DNA of 64,000 nt from JANQRZ01 sp965214485 (GTDB lineage: Bacteria; Bacteroidota; Rhodothermia; Rhodothermales; JANQRZ01): contig CBDCBW010000017.1 in the NCBI GenBank assembly GCA_965214485.1, forward strand, positions 1 to 64,000. Reading direction: 5' to 3'. Within the stretch, counting starts at the first letter, position 1. Each line of letters opens with the position of its first letter. The notes below the pieces were generated by a model that was not told the origin of the DNA, did no database searches, and worked only from the letters and a program-made list of their open reading frames with translations. Below are positions 23,715 to 36,121 of this stretch, in pieces. The position numbers and the translations under genes are program-made.

Positions 23715-25092
23715 ATGCGCGCACTCGTCTTGCTCCTCCTCGCTCTCCCCCTCGCCGCGCAGCCCGCGCTCGACGTCGAGCGCGGGCTCGAACGTCGAGC
23801 CGTACCGCGCCGCCGCCGACCGGATCGTCGAGGCCGCCCTCGCCGACAGCGCGGCCTTCGACCGGCTCGCGGTGATGGTCGACACCTACGGCCACCGCCT
23901 CAGCGGCAGCCAAGCCCTCGAAGACGCCATCGACTGGATGCTCGGCGAGATGGCGGAGGACGGGTTCGAGAACGTGCGCGGCGAAGAAGTGCTGGTCCCG
24001 CACTGGGTCCGGGGTGCCGAGTCCGCGACGCTCGTCGAGCCCCGCCGCGAGGCCCTGGCGATGCTCGGCGTCGGCAACAGCGTCGGGACGCCGCCGGAGG
24101 GGATCACGGCCGAGGTGCTCGTCGTCGGCTCGTTCGAGGAGCTCGAGGCGCGGGCGGGCGAGGCCGAGGGCCGGATCGTCCTGTTCAACGTCCCGTTCAC
24201 GACCTACGGCGAGACGGTCCCGTACCGCGTGCGCGGCGCGAGCGAGGCGGCGCGGCACGGTGCCGTCGCCTCGATGCTCCGCTCGGTCGGCCCGGTCTCG
24301 CTCCAGACCCCGCACACCGGCACCCTCGTCTACGCCGACGACGCCCCCCGCATCCCCCACGCCGCGCTCACGATCGAGGGGGCCGAGTTCGTGCAGCGCC
24401 TGGCCGACCGGGGCGAGCGCGTCGTGCTCACCCTGAGGATGGAGGCCGAGATGCTCCCCGACGCCGTCAGCCGCAACGTCGTCGGCGAGCTCGTCGGGCG
24501 CGAGCACCCGGAGGAGGTCGTCGTCGTCGGCGGGCACATCGACTCGTGGGACGTCGGGCAGGGCGCGATGGACGACGCCGGCGGGGTGGTCGTGACGTGG
24601 GAGGCCGTGCGGGTGCTCAAGGAGCTCGGGCTGAGGCCCCGGCGCACGATCCGCGTCGTCGCGTGGACCAACGAGGAGAACGGCCTGCGCGGCGCGGCCG
24701 CCTACCGCGACGCCCACCGAAGCGAGCTCGACGACCACGTCCTCGCGGTGGAGATCGACGGCGGCGTCTTCGCCCCGCTCGGCCTCGGCGTCACCGCGAG
24801 CGACGCGGCCTTCGCGCTGCTCGAACCCATCGGTGCGCTGATGCAGCCCGTGCTCGAGGACGGCGCGCCCGGGGTCACGCGCGGCGGCGGCGGCGCGGAC
24901 ATCGGCCCGCTCATGGCCGAGGGCGTCCCCGGCGCGGGCTTCCGCGTCGTCGGCGACAGGTACTTCTGGTACCACCACACCGAGGCGGACACGCTCGACA
25001 AGCTCGACGCGGCGGAGGTGCAGCGCTGCGTGGCGGCACTCGCGGTCTTCGCCTACGTCGTCGCCGAGATGCCCGAGCGCCTGCCGCGGTAG
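23715..25092 (+). pseudogene. M28-family metallopeptidase with a frameshift after the signal peptide
   Basis: A start and signal peptide (MRALVLLLLALPLAAQPALD) lie in one frame from 23715. The mature protein (VEPYRAAADRIVEAALADSA onward) lies in the +1 frame to 25092 with no start codon before Met at about 23875. It is otherwise complete. Zinc ligands appear in VVGGHIDSWDVGQGAMDDAGG (His, Asp), TNEENGLRG (Glu-Glu), EIDGG and FWYHHTEADT. An imperfect 19-bp duplication (23765-23780 / 23781-23799) explains the shift, since removing 19 bp restores one frame of about 450 residues. It may be a true mutation or an assembly error. Confidence 0.75.
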
Positions 25093-25130
25093 CCCGGCCC
25101 CTCTCTTGACTTTCGAGAGGCGAAGCGTTT

Positions 25131-25184
25131 AATTGCAAGGTGCACCGAATAATTGCACACCGAATAATTGCAAGGTGCACCGAA
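25131..25184. repeat. Short A+T-rich tandem repeats before the PA-domain gene
   Basis: Three units beginning AATTGCA: AATTGCAAGGTGCACCGAAT, AATTGCACACCGAAT and AATTGCAAGGTGCACCGAAG. They lie in the leader region upstream of the first PA-domain gene. Confidence 0.75.
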
Positions 25185-25208
25185 GACCTGCTTCGCGGCC
25201 AAACGCTA

Positions 25209-25240
25209 CCTCGCCATGAGACTTCCTCGCCATGAGACTT
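25209..25240. repeat. 16-bp tandem duplication including a start codon
   Basis: Two perfect copies of CCTCGCCATGAGACTT (25209-25224, 25225-25240). Each contains an ATG (25216 and 25232). The copies are out of frame with each other and only the second is in frame with the PA-domain gene. Confidence 0.85.
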
Positions 25241-26800
25241 CGCTTCCTCTCGCTCGTCCTCGCCGTCGCCCCGTCGCTGGCCCTCGCCCAGCTCAGTGAC
25301 GCCTACCTCGCCTTCGAGAACGGGGATACCTTCCCCGCGCGCTCCGCAGCCTTCGGCGCTCCGCTCCTCCAGCCGGTGGGCCCGGCCTCGCTCGTAGCGA
25401 CCGAGCCCGTGCGGGCCTGCGAAACGGTCGAAAACGCCGACGACATCGAGGGCACCATCGCGCTCGTCGAGCGGGGCGACTGGGCCTTCGCGCTTAAGGT
25501 CCGGAACGCCGTGGCGGCCGGGGCCATCGCTGTCGTCGTGTATAACACCGACACTCCAGAGGACGACCCGGACGAGCTTCTTTCCATGGAGGGAGGCTGC
25601 ACGCCGGGGCAAGGCTGCGCGTCGCCCGCGGCGTTCCTCTCCTACAACAGCGGGACGGCACTTCTCACCGAACCCGTGATCCGCGGCGAGGCCACGCTCG
25701 TGCCGGACCCGGTCTGCGGAGACCCTCCCTTCACGGCCCTGCTCTTCACCGGCGTGGTCGCCACGCGCCTTTACGCCGACGGCTTCGTCGGGGCGAGCCC
25801 GGAAGACGTGTGCTTCCCGGGCTTCCGGTTCGACGGGGAGAACGGGCTGTACGCCGGCTCTATCCTCGTCGGGCGGGACGCCGAGGACGACCCTGCGGTG
25901 ACTGGCGATCCCTACGGGGGCGGAGAGTACGAACGGGTGGAGCTCCTCACCGCCCTCGACCCTCCGTTCGGTCTGCCCTTCGCAGACTTCGACGAGGGGC
26001 GGGAGACGACGCTCCGCTCGCCCCTCGGCGTCGAGGTCGTCGAGCGCGCCTACGCGCGGGAGGGCGACGCCTTCATCGTCCTCGACCTGACCGTCACCAA
26101 CACGACCGACGGCCGCCTCGACGGGCTCTACGTCGGCCTCTTTGCCGATTGGGACGTGGGCGACGCCTCCGAGAACCTAGGCGGCTTCGACCCGGCGGCG
26201 AACCTCCTCTACGTCTACGACGACAGCGGCACCTCGACCACCTACTTCGGCCTCGCCGCCCTCGGCGAGGCCGACGTCGCCGGCTGGACGCTAGCGACCG
26301 ACGAGGACGCCACTGACGCGAGCCTCTTCGAAGGCCTGACGGCGCTCGGCGAAGAGCTCGAAGAGCCGCAGGATGCCCGCACGGTCGTCGGGGTCGGGCC
26401 GTTCGATTTGGCGGCGGGGGACTCGGCGCAGGCGCGGTTTGCGATGCTGGCCGGGGAGAGCCTGGAGGCGATCACGGCGAGCGCGCAGGCGGCGCAGAGC
26501 GCGGTCTCGGTCAGCGTGGAGACGGCGACGCCGGAGGGGCCCGTGGTGCTCGGCGCAGCCTATCCCAACCCGCTCGCGTCGAGCGCGACAATCGGTTTCG
26601 TGCTGCCCGCAAGTGCCCCTGTACGGCTTGCGGTCTACGACGTGCTCGGGCGCGAGGTGGCGCTCCTCGCCGACGAGGTCCGCCCGGCGGGCGAGCAGGC
26701 CGTGCGGCTCGACGCCTCGGCGCTGCCGAGCGGGGTGTACCTCGTGCGGCTCGACGCGGGCGGGGTGGAACTCGCTCAGCGACTCACGATCATCCATTGA
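25232..26800 (+). CDS. Secreted PA-domain protein with type IX sorting domain (copy 1)
   Basis: 522 residues; signal peptide MRLRFLSLVLAVAPSLALAQ. A protease-associated (PA) domain spans about 50-150 (CETVENADDIEGTIALVERG, AGAIAVVVYNTD). A beta-rich middle domain with VLDLTVTNTTDGRLDGLYVG and LFADWDVGD follows (about 200-420). The C-terminal sorting domain has AYPNP, VYDVLGREVALLADEV and LPSGVYLVRLDA. No protease catalytic motif is seen. It is followed after 13 bp by a paralogue with the same architecture, so the pair arose by tandem duplication. Function is unknown. Confidence 0.82.
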   Translation: MRLRFLSLVLAVAPSLALAQLSDAYLAFENGDTFPARSAAFGAPLLQPVGPASLVATEPVRACETVENADDIEGTIALVERGDWAFALKVRNAVAAGAIAVVVYNTDTPEDDPDELLSMEGGCTPGQGCASPAAFLSYNSGTALLTEPVIRGEATLVPDPVCGDPPFTALLFTGVVATRLYADGFVGASPEDVCFPGFRFDGENGLYAGSILVGRDAEDDPAVTGDPYGGGEYERVELLTALDPPFGLPFADFDEGRETTLRSPLGVEVVERAYAREGDAFIVLDLTVTNTTDGRLDGLYVGLFADWDVGDASENLGGFDPAANLLYVYDDSGTSTTYFGLAALGEADVAGWTLATDEDATDASLFEGLTALGEELEEPQDARTVVGVGPFDLAAGDSAQARFAMLAGESLEAITASAQAAQSAVSVSVETATPEGPVVLGAAYPNPLASSATIGFVLPASAPVRLAVYDVLGREVALLADEVRPAGEQAVRLDASALPSGVYLVRLDAGGVELAQRLTIIH

Positions 26801-26813
26801 CCTGACCGAAACC

Positions 26814-28442
26814 ATGAGACTCTTTCGCTATCTCGTTTTAGTCCTCGTCTTCACTCCGGCGCTCGCGCTGGCGCAGGAGGGCGACAGCATCCACGTCACG
26901 GTCACGACGCTCCCGGGCGAACTCTTCCAGTCGATAGGAGCCGACTTCGGCGCGCAGTTCACCGAGGGCGAGCCCCTCGGCCCGCTCCCGCTCGTCCTGG
27001 CCGAGCCCCGCGAGGCGTGCGAGCCGATCACGAACACCGACGCCATGGATGGTGCCGTAGCGCTCGTCTCGCGTGGGAGCTGCGCCTACGTGCTCAAGGC
27101 CATGAACGCCGCAGATGCCGGGGCTGCCGCCGTCATCGTCTTCAATGCGGACGACACTGGCGACCCCAACGCCCTCCTCACGATGATCGGGGACTGCGGG
27201 CCCGACGTGTGCTCAGCCCCAGCGGCCTTCGTCTCGCAGAGCAGCAGTCTGGTCCTCGTGCCCGAGGCGAAGTTCGGCACCGAGGTCGTGATCGACCCGA
27301 TCCGGATCGAGGCACCGCCGCCGCCGTCGTCGTTCGGCGTCCACGATACCGGCGTGATCACGATGAGCGTCTTCGACTACGGCTTTATCGGCACGAACGC
27401 CCGCCTCCGTGGCTCCATCTCGCTCCCGGACGACGGCCCATTGTTCACCTTTATCTCCAGTCAGGACACGACGCTCGGCGGGCTCCACGTCAGCACGGTC
27501 TTGGTCGCACAGGGCGGGACGGTCAACACCAACCCCTACACTGAGGGACCTCCGGAGTTCACCAACGTCACTGATGTCACAGCGATCACGCCGCCGTTCC
27601 CGTTCGACCAGGCGTTCGAGACGTCGTACCGCTCGGAGCAACTCGGCGTCTTGGTGAGGCAGCGCTCGTTCTCGCGCATCGGTGACCCGTTCGTGATCCT
27701 CGACCTCGAGGTGGAGAACGAGTCGGGCGCGGCGCTCGATGACGTGTACGTCGGCATCTTCGCCGACTGGGACGTCGACGTGGACGGTGACGGCTCGGAC
27801 GACGACCTCGGCGGCGTCAACGAAGACCTCGCCGTGCCGTACGTCTTCGACGAGGACGGCGCGTACTACGGCGTGACAGCCGTCAGCGCCCCGCTCTCGG
27901 GTTACAGCACCGAGGTGTCGGGCCTCGACGGCAACCCTGACGACGCCACCGACGAGGAGCTCTGGACGGGTTTGACCGAGGAGACCGACCCGCTGCCGGG
28001 CGGCACCGAGCGCGCAGCCGTGACGGGCACCGGCCCATACGACCTGGCGGCGGGGGAGCGCGTGACGGTGCGCTTCGCCTACGTCGCGGGGGAGGATGAG
28101 GTGGCGTTCTTCGACAACGTATCGGAAGTGCGACTGCCCACTGGACCGCCGCCCGCCATCGAAGCCGTGACGCCGGAAGGCGTCTACCGGTTGGAGTCGG
28201 TTTACCCGAACCCGGTCTCGGCGCGGGCGACGGTCGGCTTCACGCTGCCTCGGGCGCAGGCGGTGCGGCTCGCAGTCTTCGACGTGCTCGGGCGCAAGGT
28301 GGCGGTGCTTGCCGACGAGGTCCGCCCGGCGGGCGAGCAGGCCCTGCGGCTCGACGCCTCGGCGCTGCCGAGCGGGGTCTACCTCGTGCGGCTCGAAACC
28401 ACTGGCGTCGACCTCACGCAGCGGCTCACCGTCGTTCGGTGA
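26814..28442 (+). CDS. Secreted PA-domain protein with type IX sorting domain (copy 2)
   Basis: 542 residues; signal peptide MRLFRYLVLVLVFTPALALA. Same order as copy 1: PA domain (CEPITNTDAMDGAVALVSRG, AAAVIVFNADD), middle domain (VILDLEVENESGAALDDVYV, IFADWDVDVDGDGSDDDLGG) and sorting domain (VYPNPVSARATVGFTLP, VFDVLGRKVAVLADEV, LPSGVYLVRLE). The last about 90 bp are almost identical to copy 1 at the DNA level although the rest has diverged, suggesting recent gene conversion or strong constraint on the sorting signal. It is preceded by the 13-bp gap after copy 1, so the two are probably co-transcribed. Confidence 0.82.
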   Translation: MRLFRYLVLVLVFTPALALAQEGDSIHVTVTTLPGELFQSIGADFGAQFTEGEPLGPLPLVLAEPREACEPITNTDAMDGAVALVSRGSCAYVLKAMNAADAGAAAVIVFNADDTGDPNALLTMIGDCGPDVCSAPAAFVSQSSSLVLVPEAKFGTEVVIDPIRIEAPPPPSSFGVHDTGVITMSVFDYGFIGTNARLRGSISLPDDGPLFTFISSQDTTLGGLHVSTVLVAQGGTVNTNPYTEGPPEFTNVTDVTAITPPFPFDQAFETSYRSEQLGVLVRQRSFSRIGDPFVILDLEVENESGAALDDVYVGIFADWDVDVDGDGSDDDLGGVNEDLAVPYVFDEDGAYYGVTAVSAPLSGYSTEVSGLDGNPDDATDEELWTGLTEETDPLPGGTERAAVTGTGPYDLAAGERVTVRFAYVAGEDEVAFFDNVSEVRLPTGPPPAIEAVTPEGVYRLESVYPNPVSARATVGFTLPRAQAVRLAVFDVLGRKVAVLADEVRPAGEQALRLDASALPSGVYLVRLETTGVDLTQRLTVVR

Positions 28443-28456
28443 CAGCCGCTTGCCCT

Positions 28457-28951
28457 ATGCCCCGACTGCTCCTCTGCGGCTTCCTCGCTGCCACCCTCGC
28501 CGCCTGCTCGCGCGAGGCCGACCGAGCGCCACGCTCCCCGGACGCCATCGTGGACTCGGTCGCTGCCGACTCGCTGCCTGTCGTGGCTCCGGCTCCCGTC
28601 GCCGACACGACTGCCCCCGCGCTCGACGCGGACCCGGCCAAGGTGGCTGCGCTCAACGTGGCCCTCGACACGCTCGAAGCCTTCGTCGCCGTCCTCGAAC
28701 AGGTCGAGGGGCCGATCACGGCGTGGAACCTCGGGGCCGAGGCCGCCCGACTGCTCGGCTATCTCGAACGGAACCAAGAGACGTTCGCGCTCGACGAAAC
28801 GGATGCGGCCCGGCGGTATCCGGCTCAAGTGGACCGGCTGAACCGGCTGGAGAATCGGCGCGAAGCCGCGCTCGAACGGATCCAGGCCGACCCCGCCACG
28901 GCACGCGTGCTCGTCGAGGAGATGGCGAAGGCCGAGGCGACGAGCGAGTGA
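28457..28951 (+). CDS. Small lipoprotein of unknown function
   Basis: 164 residues from ATG 28457 (a GTG at 28439 is possible but would place extra residues before the signal). The lipoprotein signal is LLLCGFLAATLAAC (Cys about 16). An Ala/Pro/Asp-rich linker follows, then a helical C-terminal half (LNVALDTLEAFVAVLEQVEG, YLERNQETFALDE). I do not recognise the family. It follows the PA-domain pair by 14 bp in the same direction and could be part of that operon. Confidence 0.6.
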   Translation: MPRLLLCGFLAATLAACSREADRAPRSPDAIVDSVAADSLPVVAPAPVADTTAPALDADPAKVAALNVALDTLEAFVAVLEQVEGPITAWNLGAEAARLLGYLERNQETFALDETDAARRYPAQVDRLNRLENRREAALERIQADPATARVLVEEMAKAEATSE

Positions 28952-28959
28952 GGCTCGGA

Positions 28960-29187
28960 TCAGCGGACCCGCCGGGGACGCTGGGGAAGGCGAGGGCCGC
29001 GTTGCGGTAGGGGCGCGCGGTCGCGGTGGCGCGGTGCCGGGGGGACCGTCGGCAGGGGAGACTCCGGCTCGGGCGGCGGTGGCGGGTCCTCGGGGCCGTC
29101 TTCGCCGCGCCGCCGGACGAGATGCCACGCGTACACGCCGACCAGGAGCGGCATCACGCCGAAGAGGAGGAAGAGAGCGCCTAGCAT
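28960..29187 (-). CDS. Small single-helix membrane protein with proline-rich tail
   Basis: 75 residues. The first 24 form one strongly hydrophobic helix (MLGALFLLFGVMPLLVGVYA), followed by a basic turn (WHLVRRRGEDG) and a Pro/Glu/Arg-rich tail ending PQRPRRVR. This topology suggests an inner-membrane protein with a cytoplasmic disordered tail. No family is recognised. It converges on the small lipoprotein gene. Since it is short, the coding status is not certain. Confidence 0.4.
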   Translation of the reverse strand: MLGALFLLFGVMPLLVGVYAWHLVRRRGEDGPEDPPPPPEPESPLPTVPPAPRHRDRAPLPQRGPRLPQRPRRVR

Positions 29188-29340
29188 GAGGGGGCTGCCA
29201 GGTTCAGTGCAGGGACAGAGTGCGGGGCAGGGACAAAACGACAGGGCATACGGCACCGCTTCACGGAATGTTCTCAGCCCGAGCGGATTTTGAGGGGGAC
29301 GAATCCGTGCCCTCCGGGAGGCGACGGTGGACGGTGCGCC

Positions 29341-29376
29341 CCGGCGTGTACCTTGGGTCCGGCGTGTACCTTGGGT
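29341..29376. repeat. 18-bp tandem duplication upstream of the aquaporin gene
   Basis: Two perfect copies of CCGGCGTGTACCTTGGGT, ending 42 bp before the aquaporin start codon. 'TACCTTG' occurs at each copy and also elsewhere upstream of a start (43890s), so it may belong to a promoter element. Confidence 0.8.
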
Positions 29377-29418
29377 GAGGTAGGCACCGTCCCTCCCCCT
29401 CGTCCAGCCCCTGAACTC

Positions 29419-30132
29419 ATGAACCTGCGCCGCTACCTCGCTGAGTTCATCGGCACGTTCTTCCTCGTCTTCGCCGGCACGGCGGCGATCCTTGGCTCGG
29501 CGCTCACCGGCAGCGACGGCACCGTCGCGGTCCCTTTCGCCTTCGGGCTGGCGCTCGTCGTGAACATCTTTGCGGTGGGGCACATCAGCGGGGCGCACTT
29601 CAACCCGGCGGTCACGCTCGCGTTCGCGGTCGGGCGGCACTTTCCGTGGAGGGAGGTCGCGCCCTACGTCGTCGCCCAGCTCCTCGGGGGGGTCGCCGCG
29701 AGCGGCGTTCTGGCGCTCGCCTTCGGGGCCGCCGACGGGTTCACCGCAGGCCCGACCGTGCCCAGCGAGGCCGCGCTCGCGCTCGGAGGCGTGGTCCCGG
29801 TCTTCGTGGCCGAGTTCTTCGCCACGTTTCTGCTGATGTTCGTGATCACGGCAGTGGCGACGGACACGCGGATCGAGGGCGTCCCGGCGGGCCTCGCCAT
29901 CGGGTTCACGGTGGCGGCCCTCGCGTTCGCCGTGGGGTGGGTCGGCGGCGGCTCGTTCAACCCGGCGCGCTCGTTCGGCCCGGCGCTCGTCGGCGGCGTG
30001 TGGACGATGCACGGCCTCTACTGGCTCGCCCCGACGCTGGGTGCCCTCGCCGCGGTGGCCGCGTACAACGTCGTCCGGGGCCGCGACACCGACGGCCCCG
30101 CGCCGCCGATGAGTGACCCGACGCTGGACTGA
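29419..30132 (+). CDS. aqpZ: MIP-family channel, aquaporin Z-like
   Basis: 237 residues with six transmembrane helices. The two half-helix pore motifs are GAHFNPAVT (about residue 58-66) and GGSFNPARS (about 178-186). N-terminal RYLAEFIGTFFLVFAGTAA is typical of AqpZ. The pore residues visible around the second motif favour water over glycerol, as in AqpZ, but the selectivity filter was not mapped fully. It stands alone between the small membrane protein gene and metH, in an otherwise non-coding spacer with tandem repeats. Confidence 0.88.
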   Translation: MNLRRYLAEFIGTFFLVFAGTAAILGSALTGSDGTVAVPFAFGLALVVNIFAVGHISGAHFNPAVTLAFAVGRHFPWREVAPYVVAQLLGGVAASGVLALAFGAADGFTAGPTVPSEAALALGGVVPVFVAEFFATFLLMFVITAVATDTRIEGVPAGLAIGFTVAALAFAVGWVGGGSFNPARSFGPALVGGVWTMHGLYWLAPTLGALAAVAAYNVVRGRDTDGPAPPMSDPTLD

Positions 30133-30172
30133 GACCAGTTCTCCAGCTTGGTGAGTCGGTGCCGACCTTGAG

Positions 30173-30235
30173 CGCGCCCGTCACGGTGACCGCGCCCGTC
30201 ACGGTGCAACTCGCGCGTCACGGTGCAGCTCGCGC
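30173..30235. repeat. Imperfect 18-19 bp tandem repeats upstream of metH
   Basis: Three to four units built on CGCGCCCGTCACGGTG (30173-30190, 30191-30208, 30209-30227 and a partial copy). They end about 50 bp before the metH start. No cobalamin, SAM or SAH riboswitch pattern was recognised in this leader. Confidence 0.75.
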
Positions 30236-30285
30236 GGCGAACCCATCGGGCGGGGTGGCGTTCACCGGGGCCAAATCCCGACACC

Positions 30286-34107
<3,822 letters not shown>

Positions 34108-34208
34108 CCCCGGGCGTTGGCGCACAGGCGCAGCAACGCACTCGGGCTGTTTAGGCTCGGCGGGGTCGCCGCCGAAACTGGAAGGGTCTCCCCACCCCTT
34201 CCGGCCCC

Positions 34209-34817
34209 GTGCTTCGACCTCTCCTCTTCGTCGTTTTCCTGAGCCTGCCGGGCGCGGGCATGTCGCCGGACGACTCGGACGCCGGCAGCGTGGAGGTCCA
34301 CAACGAGACCGTCTACTACGAGGTCGAAGGCGACTCGGCGCAGGGGCTGCTCGGGGCCCTCACCCGGCACGGGCCGCGCATCGGCGGCGAGCAGTTTTTC
34401 GGACTGACCGAGTGGGAGGTCAGCGCCCAGTACCGGTGGGCGGAGCGCCCGGCGGGCTGCGCCGTGGACGACCTCACGGTGCGCGTCTCCGTCAAGACGC
34501 ACCTGCCGCGCTGGCGAGGCGCGGGCGGGGCGTCGTCCGGCACGCGCGCGGCGTGGGCCCGCTTCGTCGCCGCGCTCGACCACCACGAAGCCGGGCACCG
34601 GAGCCTGGCCGAGGAAGCCGGCGACGCGATCCGCGAGCGCCTCGTTTCGCTCCGCGTCCCGACCTGCGAGCGGATCAAGCGTGAGGCTCAGCGCGAGGTG
34701 CTGGCGGTGCTGAACGAGTACGACGCCCGCAACCGAGCCTACGACCACGATACCGGGCACGGGCGCACGCAGGACGCCGTCTGGCCGCCGCTCCATCCGC
34801 TCGCCGAGGTGCCGTAG
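34209..34817 (+). CDS. DUF922-type predicted secreted zinc protease
   Basis: 202 residues from a GTG start, with a short signal peptide (LLFVVFLSLPGAGM). The conserved DUF922 pattern is visible: VYYEVEGDSAQGLLGALTRHG, WEVSAQYRW and a HHEAGHRSLAEEAGDAIRE helix near 118-136, whose H-E-x-x-H-like element HEAGH could bind zinc. This family is annotated as predicted secreted Zn-dependent proteases; activity is not established. It follows metH by about 100 bp and converges on the DUF6483-like gene. Confidence 0.75.
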   Translation: MLRPLLFVVFLSLPGAGMSPDDSDAGSVEVHNETVYYEVEGDSAQGLLGALTRHGPRIGGEQFFGLTEWEVSAQYRWAERPAGCAVDDLTVRVSVKTHLPRWRGAGGASSGTRAAWARFVAALDHHEAGHRSLAEEAGDAIRERLVSLRVPTCERIKREAQREVLAVLNEYDARNRAYDHDTGHGRTQDAVWPPLHPLAEVP

Positions 34818-34819
34818 CG

Positions 34820-35257
34820 TCAGCCTGCCCCGCCGGAGCCGGGCGTCTCGGAGCCGGGCGTCTCGGAGCCGGGCGTCTCGGAGCCGGGCGTCTCGGAGCG
34901 GAGCGCGGCGATGCGCTCGGGGAGGTCGAGCGGGGCGAGGTCGCCCGCCTCGCGCACGGCCTCGTAGAGCCACAGCGCGCGCTCGCGCCCGGCACCGGAC
35001 CGGTCCTCGCGTAGGAGGTCGGCGAGGGCGAGGGCCTGCTCGGACGAGAGCACGTCGCCGTAGCTGCACAGCGCGAGCAGCTCGTCCCGCCCCAAGTCGC
35101 GGAGCTCGCCGAGCGTCCGTCCGGTCGCGTCCCGGAGTCCGTGGGCGAGGGCCTCCTGCGCCTCGTCCGACCGCCCGGCGCGCTGGAGGCCGAGCAGCAC
35201 GGCGAGGACCTGGGCGAGCTGCTGCACCTGCCGCATGAGGTGGTCGCGCTCGATCAT
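34820..35257 (-). CDS. Small DUF6483-like protein with repetitive C-terminus
   Basis: 145 residues starting MIERDHLMRQVQQLAQVLAV, whose N-terminus resembles DUF6483 proteins ('MI.RDYL.R.IEQ.AQ.LA'). It is mostly helical (LGLQRAGRSDEAQEAL, TPR-like). The last 28 residues are built from SETPG repeated four times through a 15-bp DNA repeat. The ATG overlaps the stop of the upstream enoyl-CoA hydratase gene (ATGA), so the two are translationally coupled. Family assignment is tentative and function unknown. Confidence 0.55.
   Translation of the reverse strand: MIERDHLMRQVQQLAQVLAVLLGLQRAGRSDEAQEALAHGLRDATGRTLGELRDLGRDELLALCSYGDVLSSEQALALADLLREDRSGAGRERALWLYEAVREAGDLAPLDLPERIAALRSETPGSETPGSETPGSETPGSGGAG
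34836..34895. repeat. 15-bp x4 in-frame tandem repeat at a gene 3' end
   Basis: Four perfect copies of GAGCCGGGCGTCTCG; on the minus strand they encode SETPG units near the C-terminus of the DUF6483-like protein. Confidence 0.92.
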
Positions 35258-36024
35258 GCGAACGGGGAGAAGTCGGGCTTGCGTTTCTCGAAGAAAGCGG
35301 TGAACGCCTCGGCGGCCTCGGGGCTCTGGAGGCGCTCCAGAAACGCCTCGGCCTCGTCGCGGATCGTGGCCTGCACCGCCTCGGCGTGGGGTCGGCGGAG
35401 GAACTGCTTGGTGAGGCGGACCGACGCCGGGGGGCGGGCGGCGAGCGCCTCGGCCTGCGCCGTCGCCCGGCTCAGCAGGCCGCCCTCGGGCAGAAGCTCG
35501 GTGACGAGCCCCCACGCGTGGGCCTGCTCCCCGGTGAACGGTTCGCCGAGGAGGAGCAGCTCCGCGGCGCGCTGCGGCCCCACGACGAGCGGCAAGAGGT
35601 AGCTCGACGCCGCCTCGGGGCACAGCCCGAGCGTGACGAACGGAAGCTGCAGCCGGGCCTCGGGCGTGGCGTAGACGAGGTCGCAGTGCAGCAGCAGCGT
35701 CGTCCCGATCCCGATCGCCGGGCCGTGGACGGCGGCGACGATGGGCTTCGCGAAGGTGCTGATCGCGGTGAGAAACCGGAAGACCGGGCTGGAGCCGTCC
35801 GAGGGCGGGTTGGCGGCGAAGTCGCCCAAGTCGTTCCCGGCGGTGAAGGCGTCGCCGCTGCCGTGGAGCAGCACGGCGCGGACCGCCGGGTCGGCCTCGG
35901 CCTGCCCGAGCGCGTCGGCGAGCGCGGCGTACATCGCGACCGTGAGGGCGTTCTTCTTCTCGGGCCGGTCGATGGTGAGGCGGAGGACGCCCCCCTCGGC
36001 GTGGGTCAGGATGCGGTCGGGCAT
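35254..36024 (-). CDS. Enoyl-CoA hydratase/isomerase family protein
   Basis: 256 residues of the crotonase fold. The oxyanion-hole segments are GSGDAFTAGNDLGDFA (about 55-70) and HGPAIGIGTTLLLHCDLVYA (about 99-118). LGLCPEAASSYLLP (about 130-143) places a Glu where catalytic acids occur in this family. The C-terminal helix ends EAFTAFFEKRKPDFSPF, a common crotonase ending. 'FTAGND(L/I)' is typical of the Eci/PaaG-like subgroup. The precise reaction (hydration or double-bond isomerisation of acyl-CoA) is not determined. It is coupled to the small downstream gene by a 4-bp overlap. Confidence 0.87.
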   Translation of the reverse strand: MPDRILTHAEGGVLRLTIDRPEKKNALTVAMYAALADALGQAEADPAVRAVLLHGSGDAFTAGNDLGDFAANPPSDGSSPVFRFLTAISTFAKPIVAAVHGPAIGIGTTLLLHCDLVYATPEARLQLPFVTLGLCPEAASSYLLPLVVGPQRAAELLLLGEPFTGEQAHAWGLVTELLPEGGLLSRATAQAEALAARPPASVRLTKQFLRRPHAEAVQATIRDEAEAFLERLQSPEAAEAFTAFFEKRKPDFSPFA

Positions 36025-36121
36025 GGACGAGGCGTGGAGTGGGTGAACGCGTCGGAAGCTACGCCGGGAGAATGGCAGCCGTGATGTATCTTCGCTCCCA
36101 CCCCCGACTCCCCGCTCTGCC

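Noticed and set aside
30133..30285. Cobalamin, SAM or SAH riboswitch upstream of metH
   Set aside because: The leader is filled by 18-19 bp tandem repeats and shows none of the conserved boxes of these riboswitches.
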